Shown here piece after piece: positions 25,355-33,537 of a stretch of 42,914 nucleotides of DNA; the stretch's first letter is position 1; each line of letters opens with the position of its first letter. The translations under genes were made by a program, and so were the position numbers. The DNA is from a bacterium (GTDB taxonomy: Bacteria > Bacillota > Clostridia > Lachnospirales > Lachnospiraceae). The stretch covers positions 1-42,914 of the forward strand of contig JAMPGX010000023.1 in NCBI GenBank assembly GCA_023663725.1, read 5' to 3'. The notes beneath the pieces were generated by a model, which saw nothing but the letters and a program-made list of their open reading frames with translations, ran no database searches and was not told the DNA's origin.

Positions 25355-27058
25355 TCACTCTTTCACCACTCTGCACTTCTTCCGGTTGCAGACGATCCCG
25401 TATTTTATGACGGTATCGATCCCATCCTCCTCAAGTCGGGCCGCGTAATCCAACTTCTCTATCTGCGCAAGCGCCTCGCGGCAGCCCTGCTCCAGATTCC
25501 CGTCCTCCCGATACTTGACCTCTATCACAATGCCGATACCGGCCTCCTCGTCCTCCACCAAGATGTCGCTGTATCCATCCCCAGACTCCGCGTTGGAGTA
25601 CAGCAGCCAGTCCTCCCGATGCCTCAACAATCCCAACAGAACGCCGTGATAGAAATTCTCTTTCTGCCCCCTGCGTGCTCCCGCGTCCCGTATGCTGATC
25701 GTCCTGCGCAGATACGCGCCAAGCTTCTCCTCCACGGTCTGCGCGTCCCCCTTTAGAAAGGCGTCGCAGAAAGCGTCCAATGTAGGCACATCCCGGCGCG
25801 CCTCCGTCTGAAACCATTCCCTGATCTGTTCGGCAAAAATCTGTCGAATCTCCAGATTGGGAATCGCCAGCCGATAGGTAGTGGCGTCGAGCTTCCCTCT
25901 CTGAGTCAGATAACCGGTGGTAAAAAGTACGCTCCACAGATTGTCAATGCTGTCATACAGTTCCCGATAAGTCAGTTCCTGGCGGACGCTGTGGACAACG
26001 CTCTCCCCGTTGACCAGCCGCTCAATCTCCTGGCGGGTCTGTGAGGTAGCCCGATCGATAAAATTGCGGATAATATCATTGCCGCTGGTATTGATCCAGT
26101 AGGCCATGGGAAAAGCCTTCGGGTCAGCGCGCAGCTCCGCGCAGTAATTGATGACGTCCCACGGACAGTAGACATCCGCATCCCCAAAACGGTATCCGTC
26201 ATACCAGGCTTTGACCGTATCGAACTTGTCGCCAATCCCATAGTAGTCCAGCATGGCCTTTACTTCTTGGTCCGTAAATCCGAAATGCTCGTCAAAACGG
26301 ATGTTGGTAATGGAAAACACACTCAAGTTGTTAAGCCCTGTAAAAATACTCTCCCTGGCGATCTGTAAGCACCCTGTCAAAACTGCGAATTGCAGACTGT
26401 TATTGCTCTTTAGGACACAGGCAAACAGGTTGCGGATCAGAGTGACCATCTGATCATAGTAGCCATAATGCTGGGCTTTGTCCAAAGGCACATCATACTC
26501 GTCGATCAGCAAAACAGGCTTTTGCCCGTAATGTTTATATAATAGTTCGCAGAGAACCCGCAGAGAATCGGCAAGAACCTCATCCGACATGATAAAGCGC
26601 CCGTCCGCACTGATATTGAGCAGCGCCCGGTACTGTTGCTTATCTGCGTCCTGCAACCGCTCATCCGACAAGAGAAAGGGAAACCGCTTTGCCTCATTCC
26701 CGATAATGGAGCACAGCATACCCCGCGCAGTCTCGTAATTTCCGGCGCTTACACCTTTCAAAGTGATAGAGATCACTGGGAATTTACCCATATAAGCGTC
26801 GCAGTACTTTTTCTCTCTGCTGATCTCAAGCCCGTCAAAGAGAGAGCTGTCGCACCCGTACTCAAAGAAATATTTCAGCATACTCATATTCAGAGACTTG
26901 CCAAACCGCCTGGGACGGGTAAACAGGTTGACCTTTCCCCAGTTGTCCAACAGTTCCCTGATCAGTCCGGTCTTGTCCACATAGTAAAACCCTTCCGTGC
27001 GAATCTCCTCAAAATTCTCAATCCCGATAGGCAGTTTTACGGTTTTTCCCATCTGCAT
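25355..27058 (-). CDS. AAA-ATPase-like / PD-(D/E)XK nuclease-like protein (PF09820 type)
   Basis: A 567-residue protein of the multicopy AAA-ATPase-like family common in gut Clostridia and Bacteroidetes. Its N-terminus, LPIGIENFEEIRTEGFYYVDKTGLIREL, is the family signature. The P-loop is the unusual RPRRFGKS (48-55) and Walker B is VLLIDEYD. The C-terminus holds a PD-(D/E)XK nuclease-like core, GYSDILV...IEVKYRED. The function is unproven; these proteins often occur in variable regions and some have been proposed to be selfish or defensive. It has its own promoter (27132-27160) and terminator, so it is an independent unit. AAGGGG lies upstream of the first ATG. Confidence 0.88.
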   Translation of the reverse strand: MQMGKTVKLPIGIENFEEIRTEGFYYVDKTGLIRELLDNWGKVNLFTRPRRFGKSLNMSMLKYFFEYGCDSSLFDGLEISREKKYCDAYMGKFPVISITLKGVSAGNYETARGMLCSIIGNEAKRFPFLLSDERLQDADKQQYRALLNISADGRFIMSDEVLADSLRVLCELLYKHYGQKPVLLIDEYDVPLDKAQHYGYYDQMVTLIRNLFACVLKSNNSLQFAVLTGCLQIARESIFTGLNNLSVFSITNIRFDEHFGFTDQEVKAMLDYYGIGDKFDTVKAWYDGYRFGDADVYCPWDVINYCAELRADPKAFPMAYWINTSGNDIIRNFIDRATSQTRQEIERLVNGESVVHSVRQELTYRELYDSIDNLWSVLFTTGYLTQRGKLDATTYRLAIPNLEIRQIFAEQIREWFQTEARRDVPTLDAFCDAFLKGDAQTVEEKLGAYLRRTISIRDAGARRGQKENFYHGVLLGLLRHREDWLLYSNAESGDGYSDILVEDEEAGIGIVIEVKYREDGNLEQGCREALAQIEKLDYAARLEEDGIDTVIKYGIVCNRKKCRVVKE

Positions 27059-27131
27059 ATGCGATCCCCTTTCAAACCATTTCCCGTGCGCATATCTCGT
27101 TCAGCAAAGTTAAATGCGCAGCATTTTACTT

Positions 27132-27160
27132 ATTATATCCTATCTGCCCCTCTTGTTCAA
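27132..27160 (-). promoter_or_regulatory. Promoter of the AAA/PD-(D/E)XK gene
   Basis: On the minus strand TTGAAC (27160-27155), a 17-bp spacer and a perfect TATAAT (27137-27132). The start of transcription would be near 27125, about 65 bases before the first ATG of the gene at 27058. Confidence 0.75.
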
Positions 27161-27188
27161 CGGATGAAATTGAATAAAACATCCTATT

Positions 27189-28517
27189 TTACCGCGCAGA
27201 AAAAGAGGTCTCAGCGGCATTCCTGATATACTTATTAATAGTTATCCCGCCCATCACCGTTTCTACCTTTTCCCACTCTGGCCCGTCGGGATACAGCCTG
27301 ACACTGCCCTTATAATTATCGCTCCAGACACATTCCTCCTCAAACCAAAATGCGTCCTTCTCATAAAAATCTTCCGCTATCTGGTTCTCCTGTATCGCCT
27401 CTCCATCGGAATAGATCAGCTCGCGATACCCGTCGGAGCAGGTAACCTCACCTACTCCCGGTATATCATAGAATTCCGTCTCCGAGTAGACGCGCTCCAG
27501 CCGCCTGGTCTTCTGCCACTTGCCGTCCAGCCAGGCATACATATCCTTGGCATAGTAGATCCTGTCTCTCATATCGGAACAGACTACAAGCGAGGCCATG
27601 TCCGCATTCCACACTGGCAAATCGTCCGCCCTGCCCACTCCTCTCTCCTCATAGCGCCCTGTATCCGCATCCCAGATCAGCATTCTCAGGAAAGACCACG
27701 AACCGTTTTTACCACCCATGTAGACATCCGTACAGAATGCTACATCAGGGAAGCCGTCTCCCGAAAAATCGATCAGCCAATACGCCTCCTCATAGGCGAC
27801 AGGATAATGTACTATCATTTGCTGGGAGAGGGTATGTCCCTCGCCGTCCTGCACGGACAGGCAGTAGTCCGCCAGTACCCCACCGCATTCATATCCAGGA
27901 TCGTAGATAGGGCTGACCCTTTCAAACAGCACGGTAAATTCGTCCTCTCCCACAGAGAAGATCTCTTCCCATACTTCCCAGGCGCGGCTATCCGCGCCTG
28001 CTTCCAGCCCCTCCTGACTGCCGAATACGGCTTTCCTGTCAGACGCATAAGGGGCGAAATCCAGTGCTTTGTCCTCATCCCTCTCATAAAAAAAGACAGG
28101 GACGCAGGCCTCCCGCGCATCCCCGCCGGCATCGGGAATATATCGCAGAGACACACCCAAGGATTCCCCCACACTTATCTCCAGCAGCTTCCCATACACA
28201 TCCGGCAGATACCAGACGACGTCACGGTCCAGATCGTGAATCGCAATATATCTTTCTCCCGCAAACGTCTCGCGCAATTGCCACGTAAAATCGGTGTCGA
28301 TCTGTTCTCTCGGCTCATAGTAGGCGACCATGCGGTTGCCCAGATCAAGCACTTGCTCCCCGCTCAGGATGCTTTCGGCTTCCGGCTGTGGCAGGTCCGA
28401 TGCCTGCTGCCCCTGCTGATCCTCCAGTTTCTGCTCTGTTTCTGCCCCGCGACCGCTGCAACCGGAGAGCAGCAACAAAAATCCCAGCATTATCATAAGT
28501 TGTACTATTCTCTTCAT
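27189..28517 (-). CDS. Lipoprotein of unknown function
   Basis: A 442-residue predicted lipoprotein: signal peptide with lipobox LLSGC (cysteine near 20), then an acidic Gln/Glu-rich linker, then a long extracytoplasmic region. The stretch LIDFSGDGFPDVAFCTD resembles an FG-GAP/VCBS-type calcium-binding repeat. The last residues, MGGITINKYIRNAAETSF, match the opening of a BspA-like LRR region (compare GGITITKYLG in the lipoprotein encoded at 29073-29744). They stop at once, as if an LRR domain had been lost. AAGGAGCAGT precedes the ATG. No family assignment is possible by eye. Confidence 0.7.
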   Translation of the reverse strand: MKRIVQLMIMLGFLLLLSGCSGRGAETEQKLEDQQGQQASDLPQPEAESILSGEQVLDLGNRMVAYYEPREQIDTDFTWQLRETFAGERYIAIHDLDRDVVWYLPDVYGKLLEISVGESLGVSLRYIPDAGGDAREACVPVFFYERDEDKALDFAPYASDRKAVFGSQEGLEAGADSRAWEVWEEIFSVGEDEFTVLFERVSPIYDPGYECGGVLADYCLSVQDGEGHTLSQQMIVHYPVAYEEAYWLIDFSGDGFPDVAFCTDVYMGGKNGSWSFLRMLIWDADTGRYEERGVGRADDLPVWNADMASLVVCSDMRDRIYYAKDMYAWLDGKWQKTRRLERVYSETEFYDIPGVGEVTCSDGYRELIYSDGEAIQENQIAEDFYEKDAFWFEEECVWSDNYKGSVRLYPDGPEWEKVETVMGGITINKYIRNAAETSFSAR

Positions 28518-28580
28518 ACTGCTCCTTGTCTCTTTTCAGCCGCCAGTATCAAACTCGGCAACAATTTTATCCCGTTTCTA

Positions 28581-28617
28581 TTTTTTCGGCACTTTTTTCG
28601 GCACTTTTTTTCGGCAC
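28581..28617. repeat. Three tandem copies of a TTTTTTCGGCAC unit
   Basis: Two exact 12-base copies (28581-28592, 28593-28604) and a third with one extra T (28605-28617). The array lies about 65 bp upstream of the lipoprotein gene start. It could be a replication-slippage product or regulatory spacing. Confidence 0.7.
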
Positions 28618-28775
28618 TTCTCTTTGATCACGGCTCTCTCTGGCGTTTATCTTTAACTGTCAAATCTATTTTAAGAAAATATACTGAAAAATTCAACTTA
28701 AAATTATGTGTCACCAGAACAATCTGATCATGCAGAAAATTGCCTGACTTAACTTTTTCTACACACAATTTAAAA

Positions 28776-28911
28776 GAGGGGCTGTCGCAAAAGTAGATGA
28801 GTGATCACTTGGAGCAGAAGCTCCCAAACCAGAGAAAGCGTTCCAGATTACTCTGCACATAGGATGAGGGCGCCGCTCAATCATCTGATTTGATGATTTT
28901 GCGACACCCTC
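28776..28911. mobile_element. MITE-like element, 136 bp
   Basis: It is bounded by GAGGGGCTGTCGCAAAA (28776-28792) and the inverted TTTTGCGACACCCTC (28897-28911), which pair with a 2-base gap. The interior has no open frame. The GAGGGGCTGT end recurs at 42861, the edge of a possible insertion sequence, suggesting that a related transposase could have mobilised it. GGGGCTGTCxCAAAA-type ends are familiar from Firmicute insertion sequences. No target duplication is obvious. Confidence 0.6.
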
Positions 28912-28920
28912 CTTATACTT

Positions 28921-29087
28921 TTGATTATTGATTAGGTAATTGTGAAACGACTCTTTTCTGGAACAGGGGATGGGCAATATATACAAAATAAGGGCGACTT
29001 GCCACTGCATCGGAGCCCGTTTTTGTATATATTGACCAGTCCCGTCACTTGCGGAGAGAGTTTCGCATTTGACTATTGATTATTGAT
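28921..29087. repeat. Palindromic element flanked by 12-bp direct repeats
   Basis: TTGATTATTGAT occurs at 28921-28932 and 29076-29087; the right copy lies within the 3' end of the LRR lipoprotein gene. Between them is a long imperfect palindrome with a perfect 14-bp core, CAATATATACAAAA (28975-28988) / TTTTGTATATATTG (29021-29034). The outer parts (GTGAAACGACTC and GAGAGTTTCGC) pair imperfectly. It may be a small inserted element with a duplicated target, or the gene's 3' hairpin. Apart from this, the tandem repeat and the MITE, the 28518-29072 gap holds no gene. Confidence 0.5.
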
Positions 29088-29744
29088 CGCGTTGTAACAT
29101 TGATCCAGATCGGGCTTTTTGTACGTCTTTCCCTTATATGTCATCGATTCAAGAGAATCGCACGCATAGAAAGCGTTTACGTCGCATTCCTTGACCGTGT
29201 CGGGGATAACCACGGACTTCAGCGAATCGCAATTGTTGAAAGCCGCATACCCTATTACCTCAAGCCCGTCAAAAAGATTTACGGTCTCCAACGAGCTGCA
29301 TAATTGGCAAACCTTTTTGGGAATCTCTTTCAGGCTCTTTGAAAACGTAATGCTTTTGAGAGCAGAATTGCCCTGAAAAACCTCTTTGTCAAGTTCGGTC
29401 ACGGTATCAGGCATAACAACGCTCACAACGACCTTTTCTTCATCGCTTCTCAGGAAGGAAAAGGCTATTTTCTTAACGTCCTTTCCGTCGATCTGCTCGG
29501 GTATAACGATCTCCGTGTCCTTACCCAAGTATTTCGTTATGGTGATACCGCCGTTTTCTTCCATATATTCGTATTCAGCCGCATTTGTACTCGGCTTATT
29601 CGGTGCGGCGGTCGTGCCGCTTTGGGTTGACGCGGAAGACTCTGTGCCTCCTGTGGAGTCTGTCTCTGTTTCATGACTGCATGCCGTACTCAAGAGCGCC
29701 GCCGCGAGTACCAGCGCGGTAAAAAGTATTTTCTTTGATCTCAT
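29073..29744 (-). CDS. BspA-like leucine-rich-repeat lipoprotein
   Basis: A 223-residue lipoprotein: signal with lipobox LLSTAC (cysteine near 22), a Ser/Thr linker, then LRR_5 repeats from about residue 65 (ENGGITITKYLGKDTEIVIP, TVTELDKEVFQGNSALKSITFSKSLKEI, AAFNNCDSLKSVVIPDTV). Such proteins are surface-exposed in gut Clostridia and may take part in adhesion or binding. It is AT-richer than its neighbours. AAAGGAAAATCAG precedes the ATG. The last codons contain a 12-base repeat (29076-29087) duplicated beyond the gene, so the 3' end may have been altered by an insertion. Confidence 0.85.
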   Translation of the reverse strand: MRSKKILFTALVLAAALLSTACSHETETDSTGGTESSASTQSGTTAAPNKPSTNAAEYEYMEENGGITITKYLGKDTEIVIPEQIDGKDVKKIAFSFLRSDEEKVVVSVVMPDTVTELDKEVFQGNSALKSITFSKSLKEIPKKVCQLCSSLETVNLFDGLEVIGYAAFNNCDSLKSVVIPDTVKECDVNAFYACDSLESMTYKGKTYKKPDLDQCYNAINNQ

Positions 29745-29832
29745 CTGATTTTCCTTTCGCTATTTGTCGTGAACTATAGTAATAATTTCTAATTATTTAT
29801 GCAATATACATCAACTTTTTCTCCTCCCCCTT

Positions 29833-31806
29833 TCAGTCTTCGTCATCGATCTGCTCTCCATTCAGCGCGCTGTCCATCAGGTCAAAATACTCTTCATAAT
29901 ATTCATATACGTCTTCTATGGTATAAAGCTCCTTATACACGCCATCTGGCGCGGATTGAAATACTCCAGCCTCCAGATCAGCCGTCTCCCAGAAGACCTC
30001 TGTTTCCTCGTCTATTCCACCCTCTTCGCTGTCATCGGCGCAGTAAACCCGAAGCTTGCCAAAAGGCAGGAACGATTCCTTTTTGACATCCCAGACTGCT
30101 TCCGTCACATTTGCCGCAAGAACAGGCACCAGGTAATCCTTATATGTTCTGGCCACCACAACGATGCTGTCATCCTCCACAGACACCGACAGATCCCCTT
30201 CATCCTCATAGAACAGCGCCTGACTGCTCTGAGATATCCGTTCTATTATCGTCTTCACGGTCTGCTCTCTGTCCATGAGCCCCAGCTTGTCCGCATAGTG
30301 TTCATACAGCGGCAGGGCTGTACAGTCCTCAATGGTAATATCTTCCGGGACGGAGGAAAAATCTCCCCTGACCCCATCCTTGGAAAACCACCACACCATA
30401 CTGTCGGCATCCCAGTCCGTGGACATGAACACGGTGTCGCTGGTGTCTTTGATCAAAATATCCCTGCTGCCATCTGGCTTTCTGCCGGTGAATGTGATGT
30501 AGATCGTCCCCAGAGAATAATAGTTATCCCCCACAGACTCCTGAATAAAATCGTGCAGGGGAACAACGACTTCAGGAATATATTCAGGCTTTTCCACCTC
30601 TATAATCAATGCCATTTTCCCCGCTTGAGGTCTGATCATGACAGACGAGGAACGGTCCAAAAGCCTGTCTGCAATCTCCTGCGGGAATTCGTCGGTGATT
30701 TTTTCGACTAGCTTCTGAACCATCGCCTCGACTGCGTCATCATCCCCCGTCTCCTCTTCCTCCGAAGCAGTATCTGCCCCACCGACAGGGGGAAGCTTTG
30801 TGGCTCCCTCATCGTCCAGCCGGAAAAAGATCGTGTCCTCATCAGCCACATCATAGATATAGTCCCCGATCTTCCCTTCCAATCTGGCGTTTCTGAGACA
30901 TACCACCATCCCGTCGTATCCGGCGGGCACTACTGCGAATGCATCTCCCTCCCATGTTTGAACGCCGTCCTTCCATTCGCTGAAGCCGGAACCGCTGAAT
31001 ATACTTTTACATTCTGTATAATCCTTTCCCTTGAATCGGATCGTATATAATTTTGAGTTATCTCCCCTGTCATAGACCTCGTCCCATGCCTCTGTGTCAT
31101 AATAGTTCTCGTTGCTATAGTGCACTCCGACACCGTATTTCATGGCATTTTCATCGCTGAATTCAATCTTGATATGCACCGCGCGCCACTCATAACCCTC
31201 TGTAAGCGTGTCCTCAAATATCCGGTAGTCGGAGAATGTCAGCTTTCCTACAGTGATCAGGGACTTATCCGTGGCACAGCAGGTAACGTAGTCATAGGTT
31301 TCCCCCAGCTGGGCATTGATCGCAAGCCCGTGGGCCTCGAAGGACGGCTGCAGCGGCTCCCCCTGAGTCTCTCCGCAGGCCATACAGGTCTGCGGGGCAA
31401 AATAGTCCGCCTCCTGCCAGCTGTGTCCCAGCGCCTCCCCCTGAACCTCTCCACAGACGGCGCAGGTCTGCGGCTGCGTGCAGGCCGCCTCCTGCCAGTC
31501 ATGTCCCGGCGCCTCCCCCTTGGTTTCCCCGCAGACAGTACAGGTGGAGGGATGGGTGCAGTCCCCCTCCCAGTTATGCCCCAGTGCCTCCCCCTTGGTT
31601 TCCCCGCAGGTAATACAGGTCTGGGGATGGATACAATCGGCCTTCTGCCAGCTGTGTCCCAGCGCTTCCCCCTGAACCTCTCCGCAGACGGCGCAGGTCT
31701 GCGGTTGCGTGCAGGCCGCCTCCTGCCACTCATGTTTCATATGGCATCCGGTCAGCATAATGCTGAAAACCATTGCCGCGCCTGTCACAAGTATCTTCTT
31801 TTTCAT
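29833..31806 (-). CDS. Lipoprotein with five cysteine-rich HxW...CGxxxGE repeats
   Basis: A 657-residue lipoprotein with lipobox MLTGC (Cys21). Residues 25-152 are five tandem repeats of 25-26 residues of the form H-x-W-x-x-A-x-C-x2-P-x-T-C-x2-C-G-E-x2-G-E-A-x-G. Each carries up to three cysteines and one histidine, and the fifth lacks the first cysteine. The repeats may bind zinc or be disulfide-linked modules. The rest is an unrecognised extracellular region with an acidic linker near 350 (TASEEEETGDDD) and two domains rich in beta-strand patterns. GGAGGAG lies upstream of the ATG. It is encoded upstream of the LRR lipoprotein on the same strand. The function is unknown. Confidence 0.75.
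   Translation of the reverse strand: MKKKILVTGAAMVFSIMLTGCHMKHEWQEAACTQPQTCAVCGEVQGEALGHSWQKADCIHPQTCITCGETKGEALGHNWEGDCTHPSTCTVCGETKGEAPGHDWQEAACTQPQTCAVCGEVQGEALGHSWQEADYFAPQTCMACGETQGEPLQPSFEAHGLAINAQLGETYDYVTCCATDKSLITVGKLTFSDYRIFEDTLTEGYEWRAVHIKIEFSDENAMKYGVGVHYSNENYYDTEAWDEVYDRGDNSKLYTIRFKGKDYTECKSIFSGSGFSEWKDGVQTWEGDAFAVVPAGYDGMVVCLRNARLEGKIGDYIYDVADEDTIFFRLDDEGATKLPPVGGADTASEEEETGDDDAVEAMVQKLVEKITDEFPQEIADRLLDRSSSVMIRPQAGKMALIIEVEKPEYIPEVVVPLHDFIQESVGDNYYSLGTIYITFTGRKPDGSRDILIKDTSDTVFMSTDWDADSMVWWFSKDGVRGDFSSVPEDITIEDCTALPLYEHYADKLGLMDREQTVKTIIERISQSSQALFYEDEGDLSVSVEDDSIVVVARTYKDYLVPVLAANVTEAVWDVKKESFLPFGKLRVYCADDSEEGGIDEETEVFWETADLEAGVFQSAPDGVYKELYTIEDVYEYYEEYFDLMDSALNGEQIDDED
31351..31734 (-). 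repeat. Tandem 75-78 bp coding repeats
   Basis: DNA encoding the five cysteine-rich modules. Copies 1 and 4 differ by only a few bases and one residue (HEWQ versus HDWQ), pointing to recent duplication or gene conversion. The number of copies may vary between strains. Confidence 0.8.
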
Positions 31807-31937
31807 ATCGCCGCTCCTCCAGTAAGTACGTCGTCCCTAATTTTATCAGAAAATGGACGCATTTACGAAATGATTCGCGAGCGGTAGGAAATCCGGTGTA
31901 AGCGGTCGCCGGATGCCAAATGATGCAGTCGAAATTA

Positions 31938-31966
31938 TGGACAAATGCTCCGCCGGAGTCTATAAT
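31938..31966 (+). promoter_or_regulatory. Promoter of the two-GNAT gene with palindromic spacer
   Basis: TGGACA (31938-31943), a 17-bp spacer and a perfect TATAAT (31961-31966). The spacer contains the dyad CTCCGCCGGAG (31949-31959), which a repressor could use. Transcription would start near 31973, about 20 bases before the ATG. Confidence 0.75.
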
Positions 31967-31994
31967 AGGATTCACATATGGAGGGACTCAAAAG

Positions 31995-32888
31995 ATGTAT
32001 CAGGAGATAGTTACACTTTACCAAAAGAATTTACCCTTTATCGTACGAGACCAGGAGACTGTTCTGCGCATCCTGCACCATAAAGGAAATACGATCATCG
32101 AACACAGAGAGGAAGGAAAAAAGCTGGCCGGCGTGTCCGTTGTGAACCAAAACACCATACTCCTGCTCTGTGTCGACGCAAAATACCGGAGACAGGGAAT
32201 CGGGACAAAGCTGCTGAGAGAATCCGAAGAGACCATCCGACGGGGCGGCTATGACAGAGTCGTCGTCGGAAATGGCTTCGACTATATCATGCCGGGCGTC
32301 CCCACCTCAAAGCGCTATTTTCCGGCGGAAAATGAGGAGCTGTATCCCGGTCTGGACGAGACGGCCAGCGATTTTTTTACCAAAAGAGGGTATACCCATA
32401 CTTGGAACTGTAACTGTTTTGATATGCGGTTTCCCCTGGAGCGTTTTGACCAAAACGATCGGCATGTCGGAGATACGATAGAGGGCGTCACATACCGTTG
32501 GGCCACCCCTGACGATCTGGCGGGGATATGCGCCTGTACGGACGACGCATTTCCCGAATTTACTGTTTTCTATCAAAATGAGAGCCTGTATGCCCCAGGC
32601 GGCGCAAAAGTCCTGATCGCTGTCCTTGAGGGAGAGATCGTGGGGACCCTGATCGTGGAACCGGGCGACGGCAATCAGCCTGGCAGCATCGGCTGCACCA
32701 CTGTCAGACAGGCCTGCCGCGGCAGGCATATCGCCGTCAACCTGGTCACGGTCGGCACAAGATACCTGAAAGATACAGGGATAAAAGACGCTTATCTGAG
32801 CTATACCTATTCCGGCCTGGATCACCTGTACGGCTACGCCGGATACAGAATCTGCGTCTACTTTATGATGGCGGAGAAAGCATTGTAA
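31995..32888 (+). CDS. Tandem GNAT N-acetyltransferase
   Basis: A 297-residue cytoplasmic protein with two GNAT folds. The N-terminal one has the acetyl-CoA loop VDAKYRRQGIGTKLL (pattern RxxGxG). The C-terminal one runs from about 165 (VTYRWATPDDLAGICACTDDAFPEF) through IAVLEGEIVGTLIVEPGD to the CTTVRQACRGRHIAVNLV loop, where the RxxGxG pattern is degraded. The C-terminal half may therefore serve for binding, with catalysis in the first half. The substrate is unknown. The ATG at 31995 follows GGAGGGACTCAAAAG and sits well placed after the promoter; the longer open frame has no support. Confidence 0.82.
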   Translation: MYQEIVTLYQKNLPFIVRDQETVLRILHHKGNTIIEHREEGKKLAGVSVVNQNTILLLCVDAKYRRQGIGTKLLRESEETIRRGGYDRVVVGNGFDYIMPGVPTSKRYFPAENEELYPGLDETASDFFTKRGYTHTWNCNCFDMRFPLERFDQNDRHVGDTIEGVTYRWATPDDLAGICACTDDAFPEFTVFYQNESLYAPGGAKVLIAVLEGEIVGTLIVEPGDGNQPGSIGCTTVRQACRGRHIAVNLVTVGTRYLKDTGIKDAYLSYTYSGLDHLYGYAGYRICVYFMMAEKAL

Positions 32889-32898
32889 TTACTTCTCT

Positions 32899-33537
32899 CT
32901 ATATCTGCCGTCTGCGCCTCATGACAAACAGCGCTCCCACCACCAGCACAACCGCCAGCAGCAGTTGCCAGCCCTTGCCCTGCATGGTCCCTTTTGACAT
33001 GGAGAACAGACTGAATACGCCCAGCCTGCGCCCCATGCCATAGCTGGCCAGATAGTAGAGCATACAGGCCATCAGCCCTCCGGCTACGTTGCCGCTGACG
33101 CCGGAGATTGCCAGCCCCAGCGCTCCCAGCAGCGTAGCCGAACAAATGCTCCCCCATATATGGTAGGGCAACACTCTGCTCTCACCCGCTTTCATGATTC
33201 CGGTAAAGAGCAGGTTCAACAGAACCAACGCCAGTGCGCTGTACAGGAGCCTGAGCAGACACACCTGCAGATAGCTGGTCTGGCGCGCCCGCACCACATC
33301 CCGTATCTCGGGATTTTGCTCCGGCAGAAATATCGTGGCCAGCAGCGCCGGACCCACCCAGACCAGCAGCATTTCCAGCGGTCGGGCCACCGCGTCGCCC
33401 TCCAGGGAATTTAAGTTGAAGACCAGCGCTGTCAACGCCATCAGCGCCACCGCCGCCATTGCTGGCCAGGGAAACTGTCTGCGCAGATTTGTTTTCAGAA
33501 TCCCCCAAAAAGTCTCCGTTCTCACACGCATATCCAT
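32899..33537 (-). CDS. ABC-2-type transporter permease, small subunit
   Basis: A 212-residue membrane protein with about six hydrophobic segments and a basic C-terminal tail (RRRRQI). It follows a longer permease gene and an ABC ATPase gene with 1-base overlaps, so the three form one exporter. The start is either the ATG at 33537, which overlaps the upstream stop as TGATG, or the GTG at 33540; GAGGG is correctly spaced for either. It is probably the half or accessory membrane subunit. It is convergent with the tandem GNAT gene, 10 bp away, with no obvious hairpin between. Confidence 0.7.
   Translation of the reverse strand: MDMRVRTETFWGILKTNLRRQFPWPAMAAVALMALTALVFNLNSLEGDAVARPLEMLLVWVGPALLATIFLPEQNPEIRDVVRARQTSYLQVCLLRLLYSALALVLLNLLFTGIMKAGESRVLPYHIWGSICSATLLGALGLAISGVSGNVAGGLMACMLYYLASYGMGRRLGVFSLFSMSKGTMQGKGWQLLLAVVLVVGALFVMRRRRQI

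Noticed and set aside
28581-28617. The tandem TTTTTTCGGCAC copies as a CRISPR-like array
   Set aside because: No spacers separate the units; it is a simple tandem repeat.
31351-31734. Coding repeats read as a CRISPR array
   Set aside because: The repeats are in frame, encode similar peptides, and have no unique spacers.
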